Assembly (NCBI GenBank): GCA_946480525.1 | Contig: CAMLLA010000235.1 | Coordinates: 1-6,739 of the forward strand | From: an uncultured Asticcacaulis sp. | GTDB taxonomy: Bacteria > Pseudomonadota > Alphaproteobacteria > Caulobacterales > Caulobacteraceae | Direction: 5' to 3' | DNA length: 6,739 nucleotides | Shown here: positions 1-5,993 of the stretch, piece by piece | Position numbering within the stretch: position 1 is the first letter of the stretch | Layout of the letters: each line of letters opens with the position of its first letter | Program-made: the position numbers and the translations under genes | Notes under the pieces: model-generated | The model's database searches: none | The model's input: the letters and a program-made list of their open reading frames with translations, nothing else | What the model was told of the DNA's origin: nothing

Positions 1-9
1 AGGATAAAC

Positions 10-29
10 GGGCGGTCGCAATGCCGCCC
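10..29 (-). terminator. Candidate intrinsic terminator after the hexosaminidase gene
   Basis: A hairpin with a six-base-pair all-GC stem (GGGCGG at 10-15 pairing with CCGCCC at 24-29), one extra T-G wobble and a six-base loop lies 12 bp beyond the hexosaminidase stop codon. Read on the minus strand it is followed by GTTTAT, a weak T-tract. On the plus strand it is followed by CTTTCC-type sequence, so it could also act weakly on transcription from the other side. The stem is convincing; the poor T-run makes efficient Rho-independent termination uncertain. Confidence 0.55.
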
Positions 30-41
30 TTTCCAGCAAAG

Positions 42-2579
42 CTACTTTACTACGGCTTCGCGGCTGAAGCGCTTGCCGTCCGGCGATACCGTGCGGACAT
101 GGACTTCGCCCTTGACCGGGGCAGGACCGGAATAGGTCGTCCACTTGCCGCTTTTCGTGCGGTACTGGATTTTCAGGCTGCCAGGCACCGCATTGGCCTC
201 CAGCTTGCCATTGGTTACGCGTGCGCCCGGCATCGGCAGGCGATATTTTACCCCTGCCTGATCGAGCGCCGGCAGCTGAGCCGCGACGCGCGCCTGAAAG
301 TCCTGCCAGTCGCGTTGCAGCGCCGGCTTGTCGATGCTGCCGTCATCATGGGCGTAGGCCTTGCCGGGGACGTAAGGAGGCTCCCACGCTGCCCTGTGCC
401 AGGCGCGCTCCGCCACGGCCAGGGTACGCGGGAACAGCATATAGTCGGCGATCTGCGGCGTGCGCACGACCTCGCTCCACAACTGGCCCTGCATGCCGGT
501 GATCCTGTGGCCGGAGGTCAGCGGAACGGTATCGTCGATCTTGCCAGGCTGATTGGCGGGAGTGGTCATGACGGCGCCATTGGCCGGCAGGTTTTCCGGC
601 ATGAAGGCGAAGATCTTGTAGAGATCGGTGGCGCGCGATGCCCAGTCATAGCCGCGCTCATGGCCGTCAGCAGCGTAAGGCATGTCGAGATAGAGGACAT
701 CCGGGTTGGATAGCACGATGTTCCAGCCCTGGTTCGCCTGCTTGTGCGCTTCGGCGACGCCGCCGCTGAACAGGCCGCCCCAGGTGTTCGACTGGACGCT
801 TTTCGGCATCTTTGCCGGATCGACGTGGCCCATGCCGTCGCTCCAGCCGGCGGGCTCTATGCCCTTGTCGCTCAGAAGCCTGGCGACGCGCATGACGAAC
901 TGCGGCCCCAGTTGCTCGTACTTCAGGCCTCGCTCGGCCATCAGCTTTTTGCATGCGGGCGACTCTTTCCATGCACCGGCGGTCTCGTCGAGACCGAGAT
1001 GATAGATGTGCAGCGGCGCGCCGGCTTCATCGTGCATGCCCTTGATGTCGGTCAGTACGGTGTCGATAAAGGCATAGGTCGATGGCAGGCAGACATCGAG
1101 CGTATTGTCGTTATAGCTCTGGATCGAGTCATAGATGGTTGTGTCGCCAGGATCGACCAGTCGGAAGCGTGCGGCCTCCTCGGGCTTGCCTTCCTTGATC
1201 AGGCGGCGCGCGCGGACTTCCATGGCGCGGATCGAGGCGCGGCTATGACCCGGCATGTCGAAGGACGGAATAACCTCGATCTGGCGCGCCCTGGCGTACT
1301 TCAGCAACTCGATATAGTCGGCGCGCGTCAGGTAGCCGTTGACCGAGCCCTTGCCGTCCGGACCGGCGCCAAGCTGCGGCAGCAGACACGTGTCTTCGGC
1401 CGGATCATGACAGCGCTTCGAGCCAATGTCGGTCAGTTCCGGCAGGCCGGAAATCGCCAGGCGCCAGCCTTCGTCGTCGCCGAGGTGCAGATGCAGGCGG
1501 TTGAGCTTGTAGGCGGCCATCTGTTCGATGACCTTCAAAATCTGCGCCTTGGGATGAAAGTTGCGCGCCACGTCGAGATGCAGGCCACGGAAGCCGAAAC
1601 GCGGGGCGTCTTCGATGCGCAGGGGCTTGAGAAGGCTCCTGTCGAAGGCAGCCTGTTGCTTAAGCGAACGCAGGGCGTAGGACGCACCGGCTGCATCGGC
1701 GGCCGTGATGGTGATGGCGCCATCCCTGGCGACCAGTGTGTAGGATTCGGGGGTTCCGGCGGCGATGGTCACTGTCAGCGGTACGCCGCTATCGTCCTGC
1801 TTGAGCCCGGCCAGGGCCGGAGCGACATCGGCGGAAGCGACACCGTTCAGCTTGACGGCCACGCCTTTGGTAAGGTCGAGCGCCGGGCCGTCAAGGCGTT
1901 CAGCTTTCACCGGTGTCGGCAGGACAATAATGTCCGAAGCGTGTGCGGTGGGCGCCTGACGCGATGCGGTCTGCGCGAACAGACGCTCCGGTGTCAGCCA
2001 GGGCGTCTCCGGGCGATTGTTCTGGCGGGCCTCGTCGCTGTAGGTGGTGACGTAGGGCACTGTCTCTTCGCCGGTCACCGGATCGACGCCGGTGCGCGCA
2101 GACGCGATGACGCGTGGTTTCGCGCCTTCGACGACGACGTAGGCATTCGGCAGCAGGAAGTAGGGCGAATCGACATTGCCTGGCGAAATCAGACGCAGCG
2201 TATATTTTGCGCCGGGCGCAAGCGTCACGCCCGGCTTGGGCGTGAATCTCACCATGTCGCCGTTGAGGATTTCCATGTCGAACGCGTCGCTTTTCAGCGG
2301 CAACAGCGTCGTGACGAAACTGGCATAGATGGCGAAGTCGCCGGACCTGACCGCCTGCGGCAGGCTCTTGGGCATGGTCAGGTCCAGATCGAGCCGAAGG
2401 CAGCCGTTCGGCGTCGGGCAACCGGCGGAACTGCGCGTCTCCGCCAGGGTCAGATGATAACCCATCGTGCGGGCGAAAGCGTCGATTTGGACCTGCGTTG
2501 CCGTCGTCTTGGCGAAAGTCAGGGACGGCGCGGCCAGAAGGGTTGCGCCAAGCAGGAAACCACGCAGCATTTTCGACAT
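42..2579 (-). CDS. Secreted GH20 beta-N-acetylhexosaminidase (chitobiase type)
   Basis: This 845-residue exo-enzyme (EC 3.2.1.52 family) should release terminal N-acetylglucosamine from chitobiose and similar oligosaccharides in the periplasm. A signal peptide (MLRGFLLGATLLAAPSLTFA) ends near residue 23. Next come an N-terminal carbohydrate-binding-like domain (about 24-195, closing with RQNNRPETPWL), a GH20b domain (about 215-325), the GH20 barrel (about 328-735) and a small C-terminal beta domain (about 775-845). Length and order match Serratia-type chitobiases. The catalytic Asp-Glu pair is D531-E532 in HLGLDET. Likely sugar-binding residues are R331, W600, Y630, D632, W701 and E703. Close cysteine pairs C54/C60 and C390/C398 could form disulfides, fitting export. 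I chose the start at 2579 over the in-frame ATG at 2630 because it has a good Shine-Dalgarno and gives a normal signal peptide. No other chitin or GlcNAc gene is visible nearby. GH20 assignment is firm; the natural substrate (chitin or wall fragments) is inferred. Confidence 0.95.
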   Translation of the reverse strand: MSKMLRGFLLGATLLAAPSLTFAKTTATQVQIDAFARTMGYHLTLAETRSSAGCPTPNGCLRLDLDLTMPKSLPQAVRSGDFAIYASFVTTLLPLKSDAFDMEILNGDMVRFTPKPGVTLAPGAKYTLRLISPGNVDSPYFLLPNAYVVVEGAKPRVIASARTGVDPVTGEETVPYVTTYSDEARQNNRPETPWLTPERLFAQTASRQAPTAHASDIIVLPTPVKAERLDGPALDLTKGVAVKLNGVASADVAPALAGLKQDDSGVPLTVTIAAGTPESYTLVARDGAITITAADAAGASYALRSLKQQAAFDRSLLKPLRIEDAPRFGFRGLHLDVARNFHPKAQILKVIEQMAAYKLNRLHLHLGDDEGWRLAISGLPELTDIGSKRCHDPAEDTCLLPQLGAGPDGKGSVNGYLTRADYIELLKYARARQIEVIPSFDMPGHSRASIRAMEVRARRLIKEGKPEEAARFRLVDPGDTTIYDSIQSYNDNTLDVCLPSTYAFIDTVLTDIKGMHDEAGAPLHIYHLGLDETAGAWKESPACKKLMAERGLKYEQLGPQFVMRVARLLSDKGIEPAGWSDGMGHVDPAKMPKSVQSNTWGGLFSGGVAEAHKQANQGWNIVLSNPDVLYLDMPYAADGHERGYDWASRATDLYKIFAFMPENLPANGAVMTTPANQPGKIDDTVPLTSGHRITGMQGQLWSEVVRTPQIADYMLFPRTLAVAERAWHRAAWEPPYVPGKAYAHDDGSIDKPALQRDWQDFQARVAAQLPALDQAGVKYRLPMPGARVTNGKLEANAVPGSLKIQYRTKSGKWTTYSGPAPVKGEVHVRTVSPDGKRFSREAVVK

Positions 2580-2583
2580 TTCG

Positions 2584-2589
2584 TCCCTC
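2584..2589 (-). promoter_or_regulatory. Shine-Dalgarno that decides the hexosaminidase start
   Basis: The minus strand reads GAGGGA four bases before the ATG at 2579, with a further AGGAA just upstream (2591-2595). The alternative in-frame ATG at 2630 would add 17 polar, charged residues in front of the signal peptide. The 2579 start is therefore preferred. Confidence 0.7.
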
Positions 2590-2660
2590 GTTCCTGTAGT
2601 GTGATTGCGGGCCAGGTGACGCAGTGCCACCCGCTTGTCAATGCACAGGAGCAGGCCAGT

Positions 2661-2679
2661 GTGATATCATTATAATACC
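2661..2679 (-). promoter_or_regulatory. Hexosaminidase -10 region inside an operator-like dyad
   Basis: On the minus strand a perfect TATAAT (2669-2674) lies about 90 bp ahead of the hexosaminidase start, giving a predicted transcript start near 2662 and a leader of about 80 bases. I see no good -35 at 16-18 bp. The same stretch reads GGTAT-N9-ATCAC on the minus strand. Extended by one base to 2662-2680 it forms an imperfect 19-bp palindrome with 7 of 9 pairs matching (TGGTAT against ATATCA). A regulator bound here would cover the -10. TGGTAT half-sites recall GntR-type GlcNAc regulator (NagQ) sites, but that is from memory and weak. The missing -35 fits either an activator-dependent or a simply weak promoter. 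Confidence 0.5.
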
Positions 2680-2712
2680 AATATATGTCCAAAGTGCGCA
2701 AATATCGCTTCA

Positions 2713-2730
2713 GGTATCAAAATTAATCAC
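2713..2730 (+). repeat. Second GGTAT-N8-ATCAC element, inverted relative to the first
   Basis: The plus strand reads GGTAT (2713-2717), eight A/T-rich bases, then ATCAC (2726-2730). This is a degenerate copy, in opposite orientation, of the element over the hexosaminidase -10 (GGTAT-N9-ATCAC on the minus strand), with about 15 of 18 positions matching once one gap is allowed. It lies upstream of both divergent promoters. It may be a second operator for the same regulator, or a chance match in AT-rich DNA. Confidence 0.35.
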
Positions 2731-2732
2731 CT

Positions 2733-2761
2733 TTACAATAATACGTTTCGTACTATTGTAA
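2733..2761. promoter_or_regulatory. 29-bp palindrome, putative PadR operator
   Basis: Outer arms TTACAATA (2733-2740) and TATTGTAA (2754-2761) are exact reverse complements. Inner arms TACG (2742-2745) and CGTA (2749-2752) flank TTT. In all, 12 of 14 symmetric pairs match around a centre at 2747. It ends 23 bp before the padR start and contains possible -10 sequences (TACAAT 2734-2739, TACTAT 2751-2756), so binding should block transcription. PadR proteins are dimers that bind AT-rich palindromes, often their own promoter. Assigning this site to the adjacent PadR gene is an inference from position and symmetry. Confidence 0.7.
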
Positions 2762-2768
2762 CTCATAA

Positions 2769-2779
2769 TACGAAACGTA
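2769..2779. promoter_or_regulatory. Second core repeat, putative secondary PadR operator
   Basis: TACGAAACGTA is the exact reverse complement of the 11-bp core of the upstream palindrome (TACGTTTCGTA at 2742-2752). It is itself a dyad (TACG-AAA-CGTA). Centres are 27 bp apart, roughly two and a half helical turns. The outer arms seen in the first site are absent, suggesting weaker binding. It ends four bases before the padR ATG, so it would also sit over the transcript start or translation start. Confidence 0.55.
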
Positions 2780-2783
2780 CCAA

Positions 2784-3332
2784 ATGACCAAACCTGTCAC
2801 ATCCCTTGGCTTTACGCTTCTTGGCCTGATCAACGATGAAGCGCGCTCGGGATACGCCTTGCGCAAAGTGTTCGAGACGACGCCGATGGGAAGCTATTCT
2901 AGCAGTCCGGGCAGTATCTATCCGGCGCTGGAATCGCTGCGAAAGGCAGGGCTGGTCGAGACGCGCGATGCCGAAGCCGGGAACACGCGTGGCAAGGGAC
3001 TGTTTCATCTGACGCCGGACGGTCTGGCTGCGTTCCAGGCCTGGTTGCGGGCGCCGGTAGATGGGAATGACCTGCGGCAGGCGATGCTGCGTTTTGCCTT
3101 CATGCAAAGTCATCCGGACCGCACGCTGACGCGCACCTTTCTCGAGTCGTTCGAGGCGGCGGCGGCAGATCAGGCGGCGGCGCTGGCAGGATTTATTGCC
3201 GGAGAGGCCGGCCAGGCCATGCCCCTGCAGGCGCGGGTCGCGGTCGAACACGGACGAAGACAACTCGAAGCCTCGGCCGCCTGGGCGGTCTGGGCGAGAG
3301 AGACGCTGGAAGCGGAAGGGGAGCTGGGATGA
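2784..3332 (+). CDS. PadR-family transcriptional repressor
   Basis: A 182-residue DNA-binding regulator in the cytoplasm. Residues about 10-88 form the PadR winged helix: the opening TLLGLINDEARSGYALRK, the recognition-helix region SPGSIYPALESLRKAGLVE (41-59), and a wing ending in GLFHLTPDG (73-80). Residues about 95-180 are predicted helical, matching the C-terminal dimerisation part of longer PadR (Vir-type) members. The ATG at 2784 is the only start after an in-frame stop at 2766-2768, yet no Shine-Dalgarno precedes it (the bases are GTACCAA). A leaderless or very short-leader transcript is likely, which is common in alphaproteobacteria. Two dyads immediately upstream suggest autorepression. 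The stop overlaps the next gene's start (ATGA), so the pair is one operon. The family call is firm; the effector is unknown, although many PadR proteins sense small aromatic compounds, drugs or envelope stress. Confidence 0.92.
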   Translation: MTKPVTSLGFTLLGLINDEARSGYALRKVFETTPMGSYSSSPGSIYPALESLRKAGLVETRDAEAGNTRGKGLFHLTPDGLAAFQAWLRAPVDGNDLRQAMLRFAFMQSHPDRTLTRTFLESFEAAAADQAAALAGFIAGEAGQAMPLQARVAVEHGRRQLEASAAWAVWARETLEAEGELG

Positions 3333-4156
3333 AGACGCACTTGATTTGGGCGGCGAAGGCCGTGGGCCTTTGGCTGGTGCTGGTGGCCGGCATGATGGCG
3401 GGCGGGATGCTGTTTTTTCGCGGTGCGCCGACGATCGCGCCGGATGGTCCGTTCGATGCCGGGCAGGCCTTGCTGGTCGTCAATGCCGGTGTTGCCGTGG
3501 TGCTGGCCTGGCTTGCGGAACGGGCGCGGCTGCGCGGTCCGGCATTGGGTCTGACCTTGGCGAGCACGCTGTTCGGCATCGAGACGGTCATGTCGCTGAT
3601 CGAGGCGGTCGTGTTCAACAACGATCTGAAGATGTCCATGACGACGATGTGGAACGGCGCATTCAGCAACCTGCTGCGCGACGTCGGCGCCGGTGCCGCC
3701 ATCGCCCTGATGTGGCGCGGACGGGCGCTTGAAGCGCCTTTGGCGCTGCGGGGCCTCGCCTGGAAGGTCCCGGTGATCGCCGTCCTGTACGTCATCTGTT
3801 ATTTTGTCGCCGGGAGTTTCATCGCCTGGCAAAGCGCCGAGGTGCGCGCCTATTATGCCAATATCGGCGATATCTCCCTTCCGTATTTACTCGCCGTGCA
3901 GTTCGTGCGCGGTCTGATGTGGGCCGGCATTGTCCTGCTGCTGGCGCGCGCTTTGCGCGGCAGCTTGTGGACGAAGGCTGTGTTGTCGGGTGTGGCGCTC
4001 AGCGTGATCATGGACCTGCAACTGCTCTTTCCGAACCCGGTCATGCCGTGGCCTGTGCGCAGCGTGCACATGGTCGAGGTCGGTGTCTCGAACTTTGTTT
4101 TCGGCGCTTTAGCCGGCCTGATTCTGCTTAGCGGAGGGCGGGCGCGATCAGCCTGA
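3329..4156 (+). CDS. Uncharacterised multi-pass inner-membrane protein in operon with padR
   Basis: A 275-residue protein I do not recognise. Hydrophobic stretches suggest about eight membrane segments, near residues 10-30, 45-64, 71-95, 116-130, 144-167, 184-208, 213-234 and 250-268. There is no cleavable signal, soluble domain, Walker motif or transporter signature I can name. Polar residues lie in or next to segments: E85 and E92 in segment 3, R117/D118 at the edge of segment 4, R194 in segment 6, and R244, H247, E250 and N255 around segment 8. These are candidates for a binding site or channel. Its ATG overlaps the padR stop by four bases, and AAGGGGAG (3316-3323) provides a Shine-Dalgarno, so translation is coupled to padR. 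It is probably the effector that PadR controls, perhaps in envelope stress or transport, but that is inference. Its last 29 bp overlap the end of recQ on the other strand. Confidence 0.85.
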   Translation: MKTHLIWAAKAVGLWLVLVAGMMAGGMLFFRGAPTIAPDGPFDAGQALLVVNAGVAVVLAWLAERARLRGPALGLTLASTLFGIETVMSLIEAVVFNNDLKMSMTTMWNGAFSNLLRDVGAGAAIALMWRGRALEAPLALRGLAWKVPVIAVLYVICYFVAGSFIAWQSAEVRAYYANIGDISLPYLLAVQFVRGLMWAGIVLLLARALRGSLWTKAVLSGVALSVIMDLQLLFPNPVMPWPVRSVHMVEVGVSNFVFGALAGLILLSGGRARSA

Positions 4157-5696
4157 GATCGCCGCGAAACAGCGACTTGAGCAGGGCGGGATCGCGTAAG
4201 GCCACGATCGGCATCTTCTCCTGCCACAGGGTTTCCTCAATGACGCCATGGGCTTCGCACAGGTCGAGCGCGTGGGTGAGGACGGCAGCGTTGTAGGCCT
4301 TGGCGATGCCGAAGGTCTGGACGCGCGTCGTGAAGTCCGGCCCATTGGCCTTGCCCAGCACGTGGTCGATCAGTTTCTTGCGGCCGCGCGGACCGTTCAG
4401 GCGATAAAGCGCTGACATCAGCATCTGGGCGGGCTCTGTGACGTCGCTCGACTTGCCGCGTGTCAGGCAGTTGTCGCAGGTCCCGCACGGCTCAATGCCG
4501 TCTTCGCCGAAATAGCTGCGCACCGCCTGTTTGCGGCAGTCCTTGCCCAGCACCATCTGGAAGAAGTCGCGCGCCTTCTGTTTCTGAATCGACTGGTCTG
4601 GCGCGCCTTCGTTTTCGCGAAGCGTCATGCGGCGCAGCGCCCAGCCGAGATCGCCGGAATTGTAGAAGCAGACGCCTGAAGCCGGGTTGCCGTCGCGGCC
4701 GGCGCGGCCGACCTCCTGCCAGTAGGCCTCCATCGAAGACGGCGGGTCGGCGTGGATGACAAAGCGGACGTCGGCCTTGTTGATGCCCATGCCGAACGCA
4801 ATGGTGGCGACCATGATCTTAGACTTGCCGGACAGAAAGGCTGTCAGGCGTTCCTCTCGGGTCCGGGCGGGCAGGCCGGCATGATAGGCGGCAGCGGAAA
4901 AGCCCTCTTTCTTCAGGGTTTCCGCCAGTTTTTCGGTGCCGTCGCGCGACCCGCAGTAGATGATGCCGGACGCGCCTTTCTGCTTGGCAATCAGCTCGAC
5001 GATCGACTTGGCTACCGCACCCTTGCGGCGGACGAAGCGTAACGACAGATTGGGCCGGTCGAAGGTCGCGACGATCTCTATGGCGTCATCGATATGCAGG
5101 GCGGCCTTGATGTCGGCGCGGGTATGGGCGTCGGCGGTGGCGGTCAATGCCAGGGTCGGCACGCCGGGAAACAGCGCCTTGACCTGGCCCAGCGTCCGGT
5201 ATTCCGGGCGGAAATCGTGGCCCCACTGGCTGATACAGTGGGCTTCGTCGATGGCGACCAGGTTTATCGGCATGCGCCGCAGGCGGTCGAGGACGAAGGG
5301 CTGGTTGAAGGCTTCGGGCGACAGATAGAGCAGGTCGAGTTGTCCGCCGCGGGCCGCATCCCAGATGTCGTTGCGCTCGCCGAGATTCTGCGTCGAGTCG
5401 AGCTTGGCGGCGCGCACGCCGCGCGCTTCCAGCGCCTGGACCTGGTCGCTCATCAGGGCGATCAGCGGCGATATGACGATGCCCAGACCAGGACGCAGGA
5501 TGGCGGGGATCTGATAACAAAGGCTCTTGCCACCGCCGGTTGGCAGCACGGCCAGGACGTCGTGGCCTTGCAGGACGGCGGCAATGACGTTGGACTGCCG
5601 GCCGCGAAAGGCATCGTAGCCGAAGACGGATTTCAGCGTCGCTTCGGCGTCACTGAGCGAAGGGGCATCGGCAATCGTGAACAAGTCGGCGGACAT
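4128..5696 (-). CDS. recQ: ATP-dependent 3'-5' DNA helicase RecQ, lacking HRDC
   Basis: RecQ unwinds DNA 3' to 5' using ATP and acts in recombination repair and stalled-fork processing. The 522 residues contain Walker A TGGGKS (53-58), the DEAH box (150-153), the RecQ-specific aromatic loop CISQWGHDFRPEY (154-166), motif III LTATAD (184-189), motif V around 297-315 and motif VI QEVGRAGRDG (327-336). The RQC zinc site is complete, with C387, C404, C407 and C410, followed by a winged-helix region (about 418-520). The protein stops there. E. coli RecQ is about 609 residues and ends in an HRDC domain, which is absent here. The ATG at 5696 has AAGG four bases upstream. The gene appears monocistronic, convergent with the padR operon (29-bp overlap) and divergent from the PBP gene. 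The family call is very secure; whether this is the genome's only RecQ cannot be seen. Confidence 0.96.
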   Translation of the reverse strand: MSADLFTIADAPSLSDAEATLKSVFGYDAFRGRQSNVIAAVLQGHDVLAVLPTGGGKSLCYQIPAILRPGLGIVISPLIALMSDQVQALEARGVRAAKLDSTQNLGERNDIWDAARGGQLDLLYLSPEAFNQPFVLDRLRRMPINLVAIDEAHCISQWGHDFRPEYRTLGQVKALFPGVPTLALTATADAHTRADIKAALHIDDAIEIVATFDRPNLSLRFVRRKGAVAKSIVELIAKQKGASGIIYCGSRDGTEKLAETLKKEGFSAAAYHAGLPARTREERLTAFLSGKSKIMVATIAFGMGINKADVRFVIHADPPSSMEAYWQEVGRAGRDGNPASGVCFYNSGDLGWALRRMTLRENEGAPDQSIQKQKARDFFQMVLGKDCRKQAVRSYFGEDGIEPCGTCDNCLTRGKSSDVTEPAQMLMSALYRLNGPRGRKKLIDHVLGKANGPDFTTRVQTFGIAKAYNAAVLTHALDLCEAHGVIEETLWQEKMPIVALRDPALLKSLFRGDLRLIAPALR

Positions 5697-5791
5697 AAGG
5701 CCTTACGCAAGAACCAGGGGAAGATTATCCCCGCGTTTTGCGGGCGGCGCGCCAGACTCGACCATTGGCAGTTGTAAACGGGCGCTTTCGG

Positions 5792-5819
5792 AAAATAGCG
5801 TGGTCAGGGCAAAGCGCAA
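5792..5819 (-). promoter_or_regulatory. Candidate recQ promoter
   Basis: On the minus strand TTGCGC (5814-5819) is followed after 16 bases by TATTTT (5792-5797), within GCTATTTT. Each hexamer matches the sigma-70 consensus at four of six positions. The predicted leader to the recQ ATG is about 90 bases. This is the best pair found, but only moderate in strength. Confidence 0.35.
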
Positions 5820-5899
5820 GGGGCCGGTTAACCCTTAATTTCGCCAAAAATTATGGCTTAAGCTTGATGTCCGTGTGCAAGGTGTTGCAAAGGTTTAAC

Positions 5900-5928
5900 G
5901 CGACACGTGGGCAGACATTAGCTATAAA
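5900..5928 (+). promoter_or_regulatory. Candidate promoter of the PBP gene
   Basis: GCGACA (5900-5905, four of six to TTGACA) and TATAAA (5923-5928) are 17 bp apart. The -10 in its context, GCTATAAA (5921-5928), matches seven of eight positions of the Caulobacter housekeeping element GCTANAWC. The predicted start is near 5935, about 60 bases before the ATG. Confidence 0.5.
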
Positions 5929-5993
5929 GCGGCTTATCGGGGCGATGGTTTGGCCATGCGGATGACGGCCATTTCAGTGAGGATTACATAATT

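Larger units (their letters stand above)
5697..5993. other. Divergent intergenic region between recQ and the PBP gene
   Basis: These 297 bases hold no convincing gene; open stretches here lack coding character or a ribosome site. Visible elements are a candidate recQ promoter (minus strand), a candidate PBP promoter (plus strand), one GANTC site (GACTC, 5755-5759) of the kind methylated by CcrM in Caulobacter relatives, and a GGTTAACC palindrome (5826-5833). Two small mutually exclusive hairpins (5717-5732 and 5730-5744) lie in the predicted recQ leader. Confidence 0.6.

Noticed and set aside
2579..2630. The longer hexosaminidase start at 2630
   Set aside because: It would place 17 charged or polar residues ahead of a typical signal peptide, while the 2579 ATG has a good Shine-Dalgarno.
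744..2675. A 643-codon open frame on the plus strand, antisense to the hexosaminidase gene
   Set aside because: It lies wholly opposite a well-supported GH20 gene, its translation has no recognisable domain and is rich in Arg/Gly, and long antisense open frames are expected in high-GC genes.
2763..3832. Minus-strand open frames of 166-220 codons opposite padR and the membrane protein gene
   Set aside because: They mirror the codon structure of the real plus-strand genes, are rich in Arg/Pro/Gln and resemble no protein family.
5094..5777. A 227-codon plus-strand open frame antisense to recQ and running into the intergenic region
   Set aside because: Most of it is the complement of conserved helicase motifs; there is no ribosome site or recognisable domain.
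5828..5838. TTAA-N3-TTAA as a CtrA cell-cycle regulator site
   Set aside because: The CtrA consensus is TTAA-N7-TTAA; the spacing here is wrong and no correctly spaced pair was found nearby.
5738..5965. A possible 75-codon plus-strand gene between recQ and the PBP gene
   Set aside because: No Shine-Dalgarno, no recognisable domain, it overlaps the PBP promoter, and its composition is that of non-coding DNA.
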